A DNA stretch of 18,418 nucleotides from contig VGJA01000003.1 of NCBI GenBank assembly GCA_016867655.1, positions 1 through 18,418 of the forward strand, given 5' to 3'. Each line of letters starts with the position of its first letter. The stretch's first letter is position 1. Made by a program: the position numbers and the translations under genes. Below the pieces are notes generated by a model, which saw only the letters and a program-made list of their open reading frames with translations, did no database searches and was not told the DNA's origin. Origin of the DNA: Candidatus Altarchaeales archaeon (lineage in GTDB: Archaea > Altiarchaeota > Altiarchaeia > IMC4 > SCGC-AAA252-I15). Below are positions 1 through 8,194 of the stretch, in pieces.

Positions 1-104
1 ATCCTAGCCGATGCTTTTGAGGCAGACGTCAAGTCCAATTGAGAGCGCGCTAGAACCTTCCCCAAGCCTTCTTTCCCTACAGGATACTTGAAAACCTTCA
101 TCAT
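1..104 (-). CDS. N-terminus of a gene cut by the window edge, possibly histidinol dehydrogenase
   Basis: An open frame begins at tandem ATG codons (minus 104-102 and 101-99) and stays open to the left edge, about 34 residues starting MMKVFKYPVGKEGLGK. The segment LARSQLDL followed by a serine/alanine-rich stretch resembles the N-terminal region of HisD, where an arginine-rich helix precedes the V..I...V...GD motif; that motif would lie outside the window, so the family call is weak. An oligo-T/TATA-like stretch (minus strand, 134-126) sits about 26 bp upstream of the start and overlaps the tail of the preceding membrane-protein gene, which fits a leaderless transcript. The opposite strand also has a short open frame ending at 42, but with no start it has less support. 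Confidence 0.45.
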   Translation of the reverse strand, partial: MMKVFKYPVGKEGLGKVLARSQLDLTSASKASAR

Positions 105-137
105 TTAAGTAATATCTCATTCAGGCATAAAAAACCC

Positions 138-917
138 TCACACCTCTTTAATCTTCAAGTAGAAGTAGGGGTTCACCACATAAATGTAGGTGTACAGTAT
201 GGCTTGCAGCAGGCGTATTGCAATAAAGCCTGCTAGTGCTAGAAGGGCAATAAAGCCGGTTGACTCAAACACAAAGCCAGCGAGCATTGTGATCAATGCA
301 AGCACCATGAGCGCGATATTGACTTTGAGGAGCTCGTTTTTGTGCTTCAATCCAAGGGTTATGCTCTCAGACACGCTTGCAACCATTCCTTTCCTTTCCA
401 ATATTGCGATGGGCATCACAAAGAAGAACAGTATTGAAACAACGAGGATTAACGCCACTGTGATTGGCGCCGTAATCCAGGCCAGAGACGGCATTGCGGA
501 ATACATTATGGAAAGCTGTATGAAAACCGCAGCAGCCATTAATGTGAAAAGCAGCATCAGCAGCATGAAACCAAAGAAGATGATTGTCTTCCAGGATTTC
601 AGCGCCTCCAGAAGCGACTTAAACAAGTTTATCGGCTTTTTGTTGTTATAGTCTGAAACTATGCTTGGATACATTGCATAAGAAACCAAGTCGATGAAAT
701 AGAGGGCAATCATGAAGCCGAACAATAGGAACACTTCATTCATCAGCGAGACGTCAACTTTTGCTGGGTCTGCAATCTGGGAAGCTCTCAAAGCAAGGCT
801 TGCAGCCCAGATGGCGTAAAAGCTGTAGAGTGCAGTTGTGACCAACTTTGGAGCAAAAACCTTAGGCTCCTTCTTAATTAGAATCAACGATTCTTTCAGC
901 ACGGAAATAGCGTTCAT
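138..917 (-). CDS. Multipass membrane protein of unknown function
   Basis: A 259-residue protein with about six hydrophobic segments (around residues 25-45, 62-82, 110-137, 148-172, 200-222 and 225-250). A short amphipathic N-terminus (SVLKESLILIKKEPKVF) is followed by a helix. The pattern of an N-terminal 'KEP' segment and paired long helices resembles archaeal membrane proteins of the DUF7847/GlpM-like kind, but I cannot name a family with confidence and no catalytic motif is visible. Its ATG overlaps the fibrillarin stop (ATGA, 914-917), so it is translationally coupled as the last gene of the herA-ligase-fibrillarin operon. An oligo-T run just after the stop could end transcription. Confidence 0.8.
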   Translation of the reverse strand: MNAISVLKESLILIKKEPKVFAPKLVTTALYSFYAIWAASLALRASQIADPAKVDVSLMNEVFLLFGFMIALYFIDLVSYAMYPSIVSDYNNKKPINLFKSLLEALKSWKTIIFFGFMLLMLLFTLMAAAVFIQLSIMYSAMPSLAWITAPITVALILVVSILFFFVMPIAILERKGMVASVSESITLGLKHKNELLKVNIALMVLALITMLAGFVFESTGFIALLALAGFIAIRLLQAILYTYIYVVNPYFYLKIKEV

Positions 918-1561
918 TTTCTTGCTTTAACGCTGACCATCATGTGGTCTTTGTCATAGGGCTTCAAGTCCACAGTCTCCAGCACGTTGTACTTTCCCCT
1001 GAGCTTGCCCAACTCCTCTTTGAAAACCACCTTAGGGTCTTTGACGCTACTTATGCTCCTCGCCTTTATCGCCAGCATTGCATCTTTGGCCTGATAATAA
1101 TCCAAGTTCCTCAAAAGTATTTCAGCCTGGTTTTTCTGCGCAACGTCCTGGTATATCACATCAACGCTGCCAACCAACGGAGCGTAAGACTGCGGATGTT
1201 TTGCATCTCCAAGAATGGGAATCATGTTCTTTTTCACAGCGCACAAAGGCAGCAGCTCGCGCATCATTCTCTGGCTTACTTCAACGCAGTAGACAAAGCC
1301 TTTGGTCATGTCTGCGACATGGCTTGCAGTGGTTCCAGTAGAAGCCCCCAAATACAACACATTCGAATCCTGTCTGATTGGCATGTTTCTAAGACCTTTC
1401 AGTATTGCAGCAGCCAGTTTGCTTCTGAAGGGGTCCCACATGCGGTATTCCCTGTTGTTTTGTTTCACTAGCTTTTCGCCATAAACCCTAAGACCCTTTG
1501 CAGAGTTTTCAGTGCACAACTGGCCGTCCAAATTGTAGACTCCCAGAAAAACTTGTTTCAT
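914..1561 (-). CDS. flpA: Fibrillarin-like rRNA/tRNA 2'-O-methyltransferase
   Basis: A 215-residue archaeal fibrillarin, the SAM-dependent enzyme of the box C/D sRNP (with L7Ae and Nop5) that puts 2'-O-methyl groups where a guide sRNA directs. The Rossmann methylase core is intact: N-terminal MKQVFLGVYNLDG strand region, REYRMWDPFRSKLAAAI motif (residues 38-53), motif I YLGASTGTTASHV (70-82), acidic ribose-binding residue in YCVEVS (E94), GDA motif (D119), IYQDVAQKNQ (137-146, D139) and KARSI (K166). Length is slightly short of the usual 220-235. The usual partner gene nop5 is not adjacent. A TATA-like TTTAAATTA (1581-1589) is centred about 24 bp upstream of the ATG, so the gene may also have its own leaderless promoter within the operon. 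A guide RNA for this enzyme appears to lie at 11213-11311. Confidence 0.96.
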   Translation of the reverse strand: MKQVFLGVYNLDGQLCTENSAKGLRVYGEKLVKQNNREYRMWDPFRSKLAAAILKGLRNMPIRQDSNVLYLGASTGTTASHVADMTKGFVYCVEVSQRMMRELLPLCAVKKNMIPILGDAKHPQSYAPLVGSVDVIYQDVAQKNQAEILLRNLDYYQAKDAMLAIKARSISSVKDPKVVFKEELGKLRGKYNVLETVDLKPYDKDHMMVSVKARK

Positions 1562-1580
1562 CTTTAGGTATTTGGATTGT

Positions 1581-1590
1581 TTTAAATTAA
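1581..1590 (-). promoter_or_regulatory. TATA-like box for fibrillarin
   Basis: The A/T-only palindromic segment TTTAAATTAA is centred 24 bp upstream of the fibrillarin ATG, the archaeal TATA distance for a leaderless mRNA. Assigned from position and composition only. Confidence 0.45.
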
Positions 1591-1629
1591 GGTGTTGTTA
1601 CTCTTCGGTTTTGGGTATTCAGTCAATTC

Positions 1630-1660
1630 TGGAAACCATGAAAACCGCGGAAACCGAAAG
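1630..1660. repeat. GGAAACC short repeat, copy 1
   Basis: Contains TGGAAACCATGAAAACCG (1630-1647), identical over 18 nt to 14474-14491, followed by a further CGGAAACCGAAAG. It lies just downstream of the stop of the A24-like gene. The other full copy also lies just downstream of a minus-strand gene's stop codon. Confidence 0.7.
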
Positions 1661-1687
1661 TCCAACAGTTAGGCGCTACAGGGAAGA

Positions 1688-2182
1688 CTAAATCAGGCCA
1701 GCTCTCGAAATCAGCAGTATTAGTGTTGTCGCAGTCAGTATCACTGGCAGGAAGGGCATGCTTATGCCGTCTCCAAATCTTCCTAAAATCGGCTTGAGGA
1801 GTATTCTGAGAAAAACCAGTAGGACGTAGTATGCGAGAATGTAGATTGGGTTCATCAAGGCCATTGCAGCGCAGGCTGCGGTCAAATCCATTTCCGAGAG
1901 TGAAAGTATTATTCCAAAAAACCTCCAGGAGAATACTGCAAAGACTATTATCATCGACCATTTTACAGCAAAGACTGCCAGCGGAATGCCTGACAGCCGA
2001 TAAAAGTCGTAGCCCAGAAAAACGAGTGTGAACAAAACCCAGACTTCAGCGAATTCTTTCTGCGCCGCCATCCTCTTCAAGTCGCTCAAAGACGCAACAG
2101 TGAAAGAGCCCAGCAAAAACAAAAAGCCGTAAAACTGGGGCTGGTCGACATTTGCCATAGAAAACAGTTGCGTGAAATCCAT
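1688..2182 (-). CDS. Divergent A24 prepilin-peptidase-like membrane protein
   Basis: A 164-residue protein with about five membrane helices. The layout matches the archaeal type IV prepilin/preflagellin peptidase fold (A24, FlaK/PibD): a first helix ends in ASLSDLKRMAAQKEF (catalytic-type D34, as in the family's D-x-+-x motif), a second conserved aspartate is D99 in SEMDLTAACAAMALM, and a C-terminal PFLPVIL segment (143-149) is typical. The family's GxGD motif here reads SEMD, with both glycines lost but the aspartate kept, so it may be inactive or have changed specificity. Its ATG sits just inside the ligase stop region (stop 2184-2186), so it is coupled to the ligase. No pilin or flagellin genes are in the window. 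Confidence 0.75.
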   Translation of the reverse strand: MDFTQLFSMANVDQPQFYGFLFLLGSFTVASLSDLKRMAAQKEFAEVWVLFTLVFLGYDFYRLSGIPLAVFAVKWSMIIVFAVFSWRFFGIILSLSEMDLTAACAAMALMNPIYILAYYVLLVFLRILLKPILGRFGDGISMPFLPVILTATTLILLISRAGLI

Positions 2183-2183
2183 G

Positions 2184-3842
2184 CTACTTCCTCATCAACT
2201 CTTCAATCCTCTCCATAGTGTCTGTGTCCAAAGGGCCTTTGTCGTTTCTAATCCTCACCAGCCTTGGAAACCTCAATGCATAGCCAGAACTATAAGTCGG
2301 GCTGTGCTGAATCTCCTCATAGGCGACTTCAACCACCACCTTCGGCTTTATCTTCACTTCCTGGCCTTTTTCCTCAACAACCAGCGGCTTCAAAAGCTCG
2401 GTCATCTCCTGGAACTGTTCGTCAGTCAACCCAGTTCCAAGCCTCCCAATCTCCAAGAACTCTCCCCTAGCCGGGTCGTAAACCGACAGCAGCAGCGACG
2501 CAAGCCAATGGGCTCTCTTGCCTTCACCCCAAATTGCTCCTATTATAATCAAATCCAAAGACTCCATAACAGGCTTCAGTTTATACATATAGCCGACTCT
2601 CGAACCCGGCTGGTAGGGCGCATCCAAGTTTTTTATCATCACGCCCTCATGGCCGAGAGAAATAGCATGCTCATAAAATTCGTCAGCCTGCTCTGCGTTG
2701 TCTGTGACCATCTGTTCAGACAGCCTGAAAGACTCGGTTGCTGAAACAGCCTCCTCCAAAAGCTTTCTCCGCTCCCTGAACGGCGTCTCCAGCTTGCTTT
2801 CACCGTTGATGTAAATCAAGTCAAACAAATTAACTTCAACAGGAATCTTTTTGACCATCTGGCTTATGTCATACTTCCTCTTTATCCTCCTGGACAAATC
2901 CTGGAACGGCCTTGGCTTTCTGTCCTCAAAACTCTTTATGGCAACAACCTCGCCTTCTATTATCGCGCTCTCTGCGTTGATGTTCTCCATACTTGACTTC
3001 ACTATCTCAGGAAACTGTTTAGTCACATTTTCAAGCCTTCTCGTATAAAGCTCAATCTGCTTTCTGTCTTTGTGTATCTGTATTCTAGCACCATCATACT
3101 TTACCTCAAAGGCAGCCGGGCTGAATTCAGCTAAAGTCTCCTCTAGGCCTTCAGCCTTCTGCGCTAGCATCACCTTCACAGGCCTCATTGGGACTAAACT
3201 CACTTCCTTCAGTTTCTCATTCCCCCCAGTATTTGCTGTCTTCGCAACCTCCCCCAAGTCTGAAGTAAGCTGATAAGCCCTTTCAACCAAATCCACGTCA
3301 ACATTAAAGGCCTTTGCAATGGCATCCCTTATTATACCATCACCGACTCCAAGCCTCAGTTCACCCAAAACCAACCTCACCAAATACCTCGACTCCAACG
3401 GGCCTGCATTCGACAACAGCTCCTGTACGTAGCTCAACCTCTTCTCCTGCGCGCCCTTGCCTTCCAAAACAGCTGCCTTGGACAAGTTGTCATAGACTTT
3501 TTCCAAAGTAAGCGTTTCCTGAAACAAAGTTGTCTGTGTTTTCTTCACCAAAATCTGCTCGGCAACCAAGCCTGCGTCGCCCTTGTCCCTTATCAGCTTT
3601 TCAATCTCCTCATCTTCAACCCCGGAAACATCAGACAAAGCCTTTATCATAAGTTTGCCTGCAATTCCCAACTCTACGCCCTGCCATATTGGAAACACCT
3701 CCCCCCCTATGAAATAGCACGCAATCGAAAGTGTTTCCCTAGGAATCTTTGAAAGAAAACCAGCTATGATGTCAGTCATCTCAATCCTGCCGCTTTTACT
3801 GTCCAGCAGACTGCACAATTCTGCAAAATCCTTGAATTCCAT
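2184..3842 (-). CDS. lig: ATP-dependent DNA ligase
   Basis: A 552-residue archaeal replicative/repair DNA ligase that seals nicks using ATP. Domain order is standard: helical DNA-binding domain (about 1-210, with LGELRLGVGDGIIRDAIAKA at 159-178), adenylation domain with the nucleotidyl lysine K248 in KYDGARIQIH and EGEVVAI (motif III), then HEGVMIKNLDAPYQPGSR and YKLKP (motifs IV-V), and a C-terminal OB fold ending in RFPRLVRIRNDKGP. Full length (family about 550-600). The ATG at 3842 lies 15 nt after the HerA stop, with purine-rich GAGAAGAG upstream, so the two genes are co-transcribed. Confidence 0.97.
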   Translation of the reverse strand: MEFKDFAELCSLLDSKSGRIEMTDIIAGFLSKIPRETLSIACYFIGGEVFPIWQGVELGIAGKLMIKALSDVSGVEDEEIEKLIRDKGDAGLVAEQILVKKTQTTLFQETLTLEKVYDNLSKAAVLEGKGAQEKRLSYVQELLSNAGPLESRYLVRLVLGELRLGVGDGIIRDAIAKAFNVDVDLVERAYQLTSDLGEVAKTANTGGNEKLKEVSLVPMRPVKVMLAQKAEGLEETLAEFSPAAFEVKYDGARIQIHKDRKQIELYTRRLENVTKQFPEIVKSSMENINAESAIIEGEVVAIKSFEDRKPRPFQDLSRRIKRKYDISQMVKKIPVEVNLFDLIYINGESKLETPFRERRKLLEEAVSATESFRLSEQMVTDNAEQADEFYEHAISLGHEGVMIKNLDAPYQPGSRVGYMYKLKPVMESLDLIIIGAIWGEGKRAHWLASLLLSVYDPARGEFLEIGRLGTGLTDEQFQEMTELLKPLVVEEKGQEVKIKPKVVVEVAYEEIQHSPTYSSGYALRFPRLVRIRNDKGPLDTDTMERIEELMRK

Positions 3843-3857
3843 GATGTTTCTCTTCTC

Positions 3858-5402
3858 CTACTTCTCGTCTTCCCCCCTCGGCTTTATGAAAAATTCTACT
3901 ATTTTGTCCAGCCAGCTTTTTTTCTTCGGCTTTGGTTTGTGAGCCTTTTTTGGCCTCCTCCTCTCCAGTTCTATCACCTCCTCTTCCTCCTCTGCCGGCT
4001 TTGAAGCTCTCCCATGCTTGGTCTCCCTAATCCTCACGGCTACAGTAATCGGCTGCTCAACGCACTCGCCAACAACAAGAGCGTGGCCTACCGGAAGCTG
4101 CTTTATCTCGTTTTCCATGTGCAGTGTGAAGCCTTCTATCGAACGCCCTATAGCGCGCAAGTCGTTTGGATTCGTCACCTTCAAAATAATCTGCGTGTTG
4201 CACTGGCTCAAAACGTTTTTGTCGACTCTAGCGGGCCGCTGGCTTACAACACACAGCTGGAACCCGAACTTCCTGCCCTCAGAAGCCACAGTCCTCAATA
4301 TGTCAGAAGACATCGCGTCTCCAAAGCCCCTCTCAGGGCAAAAGTTGTGCGACTCCTCTATGAGGAAGAAGAACTCAGGAATCTTGCCAAGCCTCCTAGC
4401 ATCAAACAATTCTTTAACAAGCTTTGAAACAACCAACTCCTGTATGTGCGGTTCAGTCCCCAAAAGACTTATTATGGAAGCATTGCCCTTTTTCACAATA
4501 TCCTCCGGCGGCACTGGAATGCCGTCAAAAATCTTGCTTTCCTTCAAAACCTCCAACCCACTTATGACCTTCCACTTCAAGTTCGTGGGTTCCTGCTCTA
4601 TGCGCATCATCAAATCGTCAAGAGTGTAAGTCCCGTTGACGCTGTCTTCCTCCAAATCCCTTATCGCAGTGAATATAACACTCTTCTGCTTGTCGCTCAA
4701 ACCCAAAGGCAGTATCTTCGACAACTCTATCGTCTCGAAAACCGGCTTCAAGGTGAGCTTCTTCGCGTTCGGATTCACGTCAGTGTTTATTGCATACTCC
4801 ATAATCTTGTCTCTGTAGGAAGCCGCCTTAACGTTGAACTTCAGCATCAAGTCGTATTCGTCATTCTCAATCTTCAGCGAGGAGTATTCTCCATGGGGGT
4901 CGACTATCACAACCGGAATCTCAGTCTTCAGTAAATCTTCAAGCAAAACCGCGACAGTATAACTCTTTCCGGCGCCTGTCTTTGCAAGCACGCTCATGTG
5001 CTTCCCAATGGTCTTCTTGGTGTCCAAATAGACCGGAATGTTGTGGCCTTCAAGAAAGCCAAGATAGATGCTGCCCTCGCCTTTGGTCTTCAAGCCCAAG
5101 ATGGAGGTAATCAGCTCAACGTCAGCCTGATAGACCTTTTCATTCGGCTTGAATGGCGTCTTCGGAATCAAAACATTGTCATCCTGCTTAAAGCCGATGG
5201 TCCTCGCCTGCGCCATCAGCCTTTCTTCGTCAAACTCGTTCAAATAACGCTTCATTGACTCTATCCTGGCGAGAACCCAGCCATAGACGTCATGCTTTAT
5301 CTTCACATAACTGCCGCGTTCCACAGCCTGGTCGCTAATTAGCACATCAAAAGTAGTTGGCCTAACCTCCCCGGAAATAGAACCCACCTGCTTCAAAGCC
5401 AT
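3858..5402 (-). CDS. herA: HerA-family DNA-translocating ATPase
   Basis: A 514-residue hexameric ATPase of the FtsK/HerA superfamily, in archaea linked to DNA end resection with NurA/Mre11-Rad50. An N-terminal HAS-barrel (about 1-100) is followed by Walker A LAKTGAGKS (139-147, K146), VVIVDPHGEYSSL (164-176), a Walker B-type FFFLIEESHNFCPE and the sensor/arginine region VSQRPARVDKNVLSQCNT. The C-terminus is a basic lysine/proline-rich tail (RRRPKKAHKPKPKKK) that may contact DNA. I start at ATG 5402 (MALKQVGS), not at an in-frame ATG 33 nt further upstream, because the TATA-like box at 5425-5432 lies about 27 bp before 5402 and would overlap the longer form. No nurA, mre11 or rad50 is adjacent; a DNA ligase follows, suggesting a repair or replication operon. 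Confidence 0.93.
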   Translation of the reverse strand: MALKQVGSISGEVRPTTFDVLISDQAVERGSYVKIKHDVYGWVLARIESMKRYLNEFDEERLMAQARTIGFKQDDNVLIPKTPFKPNEKVYQADVELITSILGLKTKGEGSIYLGFLEGHNIPVYLDTKKTIGKHMSVLAKTGAGKSYTVAVLLEDLLKTEIPVVIVDPHGEYSSLKIENDEYDLMLKFNVKAASYRDKIMEYAINTDVNPNAKKLTLKPVFETIELSKILPLGLSDKQKSVIFTAIRDLEEDSVNGTYTLDDLMMRIEQEPTNLKWKVISGLEVLKESKIFDGIPVPPEDIVKKGNASIISLLGTEPHIQELVVSKLVKELFDARRLGKIPEFFFLIEESHNFCPERGFGDAMSSDILRTVASEGRKFGFQLCVVSQRPARVDKNVLSQCNTQIILKVTNPNDLRAIGRSIEGFTLHMENEIKQLPVGHALVVGECVEQPITVAVRIRETKHGRASKPAEEEEEVIELERRRPKKAHKPKPKKKSWLDKIVEFFIKPRGEDEK

Positions 5403-5406
5403 AACT

Positions 5407-5418
5407 AAAATATTAAAA
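5407..5418 (+). promoter_or_regulatory. TATA-like box of the trmJ-type gene
   Basis: AAAATATTAAAA is centred about 28 bp upstream of ATG 5441, again the leaderless archaeal distance. It sits between the divergent box (5425-5432) and the HerA start, so the two promoters are interleaved and could exclude one another. Confidence 0.55.
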
Positions 5419-5424
5419 AGGTGA

Positions 5425-5432
5425 GTATTTAA
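5425..5432 (-). promoter_or_regulatory. TATA-like box of the HerA-ligase-fibrillarin operon
   Basis: On the minus strand TTAAATAC is centred about 27 bp from ATG 5402, giving a leaderless transcript. It lies inside the 38-bp gap shared with the divergent TrmJ gene. Confidence 0.55.
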
Positions 5433-5440
5433 CACCCAGA

Positions 5441-6178
5441 ATGACTTTAGACAACTTCAGCGTTGTTTTGGTTGAGCCGAAGTATGACGGCAACATAGGC
5501 TCTGTAGCCAGGATTATGAAGAACTTCGGCTTCAGCAGGCTGGTTTTGGTCAACCCTCCTAAGCTGGGCAAAGAAGCTAGGGCGATGGCAATGCACGGCC
5601 GGGACATAATGGAAAACGCTGTGAAACTGAAGTCCTTCAAACAGCTGGAAGGCCGGTTTGACTTCCTGGTTGCGACTTCTTCTGTGACCGCCACGGACAA
5701 AAACTATTTGAGGACGCCAATTCTTCCAGAACACTTGTCTAGGACTCTTGAAGTCAAAGGCAACATTGCCTTGATTTTCGGCAGGGAGGACATTGGTTTG
5801 AGCAACGAAGAGATTGAATCATGCGATTTGCTTTTGAACATTCCCTCTAACCCAGAATACCCTACATTGAACCTGTCGCACAGCGTCGGCATTCTGCTCT
5901 ACGAATTGAGCAAAGGCATATGGACCGGCAGGCTGAAGAAGAAAAAGAAATTCCAGGAACTCAGCGGTGTTGAGAAAAAAGTCTTGCTGGAAAAATTCAA
6001 TGCACTGGTTGATTTGGCGCAGAAAAAGGATTTTGACAGAAGGCTTGCAAAAAAAACCTTCAGGCAAATAATATCAAGAGCTTTCATCTCCAGCGGCGAA
6101 GCCTCCACAATGATTGGAATCATGAGAAAGGCCGGAGATGCAATACGCAGGAACAAAGATAAAGCCAGCAAACAATAA
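5441..6178 (+). CDS. trmJ: TrmJ-type SPOUT RNA 2'-O-methyltransferase
   Basis: A 245-residue SpoU/TrmJ-family methylase; archaeal and bacterial TrmJ 2'-O-methylates position 32 of tRNAs. The SPOUT trefoil-knot motifs are clear: motif 1 VEPKYDGNIGSVARIMKNFG (residues 10-29), ALIFGREDIGLSNEEIESCD (motif 2) and LNIPSNPEYPTLNLSHSVGI (motif 3), followed by the C-terminal helical extension (about 160-245) seen in TrmJ. It starts at the ATG after a 38-bp divergent promoter and is probably leaderless. Exact tRNA substrate is inferred from the family. It adds to several RNA-methylation genes in this window. Confidence 0.92.
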   Translation: MTLDNFSVVLVEPKYDGNIGSVARIMKNFGFSRLVLVNPPKLGKEARAMAMHGRDIMENAVKLKSFKQLEGRFDFLVATSSVTATDKNYLRTPILPEHLSRTLEVKGNIALIFGREDIGLSNEEIESCDLLLNIPSNPEYPTLNLSHSVGILLYELSKGIWTGRLKKKKKFQELSGVEKKVLLEKFNALVDLAQKKDFDRRLAKKTFRQIISRAFISSGEASTMIGIMRKAGDAIRRNKDKASKQ

Positions 6179-6198
6179 CTAATCCACAAGTGATTCAA

Positions 6199-6783
6199 AT
6201 GCACTCTCTAATATTATACCTCCTCTATGGCATCTTCTTGGGGCCAGCTTTCGCACTGGCCTACGGCTTGAGGGAATTCACCCCTGAAGTCTGCTTTATC
6301 TCGCTTACTGTGACTTACATAGTGTCCGTGGCTTTGATTCAAATACTTCTTTCCAAACTCGGTTTGGAATCTAGGTTCAAAAACAAGGTTTTTTCTAAAG
6401 TAAGCGAGATGGTCCAAGCCCGCGGGAAAAAGCTTGCAGTGAAAATGGACGACCTTGCATACAAGTTCAAGAAAAAGTTTGGGGACTTTGGGTTCTACCT
6501 GGCTTTGACATCTTTCACCTTCGTCTTCGGCGTCTACTGGGCTGGCTTGGTGGCCTACCTGCTTAGACTAGATTTGTGGAGGGCCGTTTATGCAATAGCC
6601 ACCGGAACCCTGCTGTCAGTCGGCTTTTGGATGTATGTTGTCACAAAAGGCAACTTGAATCCAGAGGCGGTGACCTTGTTTTTCCTTGTTGTGACTGTGG
6701 TTTCCATAATCTACGGCTCCCTAAGAGAGAGGTATGCTATAGCCGAGATTGCTGAAAAAGACAGCCAGCGGCTTTTTAAGTAG
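6199..6783 (+). CDS. Small membrane protein, COG2426-like (putative small multidrug export family)
   Basis: A 194-residue protein with about five hydrophobic stretches. The central block KKFGDFGFYLALTSFTFVFG followed by YWAGLVAYLLRLDLWRAVYA and IATGTLLSVGFW follows the layout of COG2426 'small multidrug export' proteins, which have (K)YG..A..LF....P..G...GAL.A..L...-..A...I..G. The charged loop between (about 55-95) is lysine-rich and cytoplasmic by the positive-inside rule. Transport has never been firmly shown for the family. I use ATG 6199; a GTG 9 nt upstream (6190) is an alternative. It lies 20 nt after the TrmJ stop, so the two are probably co-transcribed. Confidence 0.7.
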   Translation: MHSLILYLLYGIFLGPAFALAYGLREFTPEVCFISLTVTYIVSVALIQILLSKLGLESRFKNKVFSKVSEMVQARGKKLAVKMDDLAYKFKKKFGDFGFYLALTSFTFVFGVYWAGLVAYLLRLDLWRAVYAIATGTLLSVGFWMYVVTKGNLNPEAVTLFFLVVTVVSIIYGSLRERYAIAEIAEKDSQRLFK

Positions 6784-6946
6784 GCTCCTGCAAAAGCGTG
6801 TCTGGCGTGAGGGGTGCAGTGAAGCCAAGCCCGTGCTATATGTGGGTTATCGTGTTTTTATGGATGCTTGTAGCTTATTCCAAGCCAACCGCTTTTTTGC
6901 AGATTTAAGGAACATTAGACATATCTTTATCCAAAGGGTATCGGCT

Positions 6947-8188
6947 ATGGATGACAAGCTTTTGGAAAAGCTGGCAGATGAATATGGGACTCCATTGTAT
7001 GTGTATGACGGAGAGTTGATTCAGAACAGGTTCCACAGGTTCCAGAGTGCCTTCAGTGAGCTGGACGCTAAGGTTTGCTATGCTTATAAGGCCAACAGCA
7101 GCCTTGCAATATGCGCTTTGCTGCGTGAGCTGGGCGCCGGCGCTGACTGCGTTTCCATTGGAGAAGTCCTAACAGCTTTGAAGGTTGGAGTTAATCCTAG
7201 AGACGTAATCTACACTTCCAACAGCAAGACTGATGAGGAGTTGTCTGTTGCTTTGGCTGCTGGAGTTAACATAACTCACGACAACTTGGACGAGCTTGAG
7301 GTTATGGCGGGCATTGCAAGAAAAAAGAAAAAGCAGGCTAGGGTTTCATTCAGGGTTAACCCGGACATTAATCCAAGAACGCATCCTAAAATCTCAACCG
7401 GCTTGAAGGAAAGCAAGTTCGGGCTTCATTTCGAAAAAGATTTGGCCTTCAATGCCTACAAGAAGGCTTGCAAGATGGATTACATCAGGGTTGCGGGCTT
7501 GCACTGCCACATCGGCTCTCAGATTTTGGATGCAGGACCTTTTGTGGAGGCTGCAAAAAAGATGATGGCTTTTGCATTCAGGCTTAAAAAGGAGTTAGGC
7601 ACTACACTGGATTACATCGACTTTGGAGGAGGCCTGGGCATTCCATACAAGAAAGACAAAAAGCTTGAACCTAAAGAACTTGCAAAAGCCATAGTGCCCG
7701 AAATAAAGAAGGGTTTAAGAAATTTGGGCTATCAGCCAGCAATCGTCTTCGAGCCAGGGCGCTATATCGTCGGGGAGGCTGGAGTATTGCTGACCAGAGT
7801 CAATTCAGTGAAAAAAACTCCCTACAAAAAATTCGTTAATGTGGACGCCGGGTTCAACACTCTATTGAGACCGGCAATGTATGAAGCATACCATGAAGTA
7901 AAAGTCGTCGGCAAGAAAGACCAGCAAGAAACATACGACATTGCAGGAAACATATGCGAAAGCGGAGACATACTTGCCAAAAACAGAAAACTGCCCAAAA
8001 TAAGGAAAGGAGACTTGATTGCAATCATGCATGCGGGAGCCTATGGGATGTCAATGGCTTCGACATACAACAGCAGACCGCTTCCTGCAGAAGTCCTGAT
8101 GAGAGGAAAAAAAACAGACCTAATCCGAGAACGCGGCATACAGGAAGACCTACACTGGAAACAAAAAATACCCGAAGACCTGGCTTAA
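6947..8188 (+). CDS. lysA: Diaminopimelate decarboxylase
   Basis: A 413-residue PLP enzyme of fold type III that converts meso-diaminopimelate to L-lysine and CO2, the last step of the DAP pathway. Visible motifs: YAYKANSS with Schiff-base K48, GAGADCVSIGE, GLHCHIGSQI (alanine-racemase-type barrel), FGGGLGIPY, FEPGRYIVGEAG, GNICESGDILAKNR with the dimer-interface catalytic Cys, and HAGAYGMSMASTYNSRP. Length is usual for the family. The frame is open back to a TTG at 6749 that overlaps the preceding gene, but that extension has no family similarity, so ATG 6947 is the start. The 163-nt gap before it probably carries its promoter (A/T-rich ATATCTTTAT, 6921-6930). No other lysine genes are in the window. 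Confidence 0.95.
   Translation: MDDKLLEKLADEYGTPLYVYDGELIQNRFHRFQSAFSELDAKVCYAYKANSSLAICALLRELGAGADCVSIGEVLTALKVGVNPRDVIYTSNSKTDEELSVALAAGVNITHDNLDELEVMAGIARKKKKQARVSFRVNPDINPRTHPKISTGLKESKFGLHFEKDLAFNAYKKACKMDYIRVAGLHCHIGSQILDAGPFVEAAKKMMAFAFRLKKELGTTLDYIDFGGGLGIPYKKDKKLEPKELAKAIVPEIKKGLRNLGYQPAIVFEPGRYIVGEAGVLLTRVNSVKKTPYKKFVNVDAGFNTLLRPAMYEAYHEVKVVGKKDQQETYDIAGNICESGDILAKNRKLPKIRKGDLIAIMHAGAYGMSMASTYNSRPLPAEVLMRGKKTDLIRERGIQEDLHWKQKIPEDLA
8174..8188 (+). repeat. Direct repeat flanking the toxin-antitoxin pair, left copy (lysA 3' end)
   Basis: GAAGACCTGGCTTAA encodes the last four residues and stop of lysA. It recurs at 8815-8829 with one mismatch, so the toxin-antitoxin genes lie between the two copies. 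Confidence 0.6.
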
Positions 8189-8194
8189 TCTTAT

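Noticed and set aside
1..42. Plus-strand open frame ending at 42 as the tail of another gene
   Set aside because: Only 13 codons; the minus-strand frame with tandem ATGs and an upstream TATA-like run is better supported.
95..104. C-box-like ATGATGA on the minus strand
   Set aside because: No CUGA at guide distance; it is simply the tandem start codons of the left-edge gene.
2634..2642. C-box-like GTGATGA inside the ligase gene
   Set aside because: No D box 12 nt downstream and fully inside a conserved coding region.
6797..6910. Possible small membrane ORF beginning GTG in the lysA upstream gap
   Set aside because: About 37 codons, non-ATG start, no SD or clear promoter; too weak to call.
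6749..6946. 65-codon N-terminal extension of lysA from a TTG
   Set aside because: It overlaps the preceding gene, resembles no LysA N-terminus, and ATG 6947 gives the normal family length.
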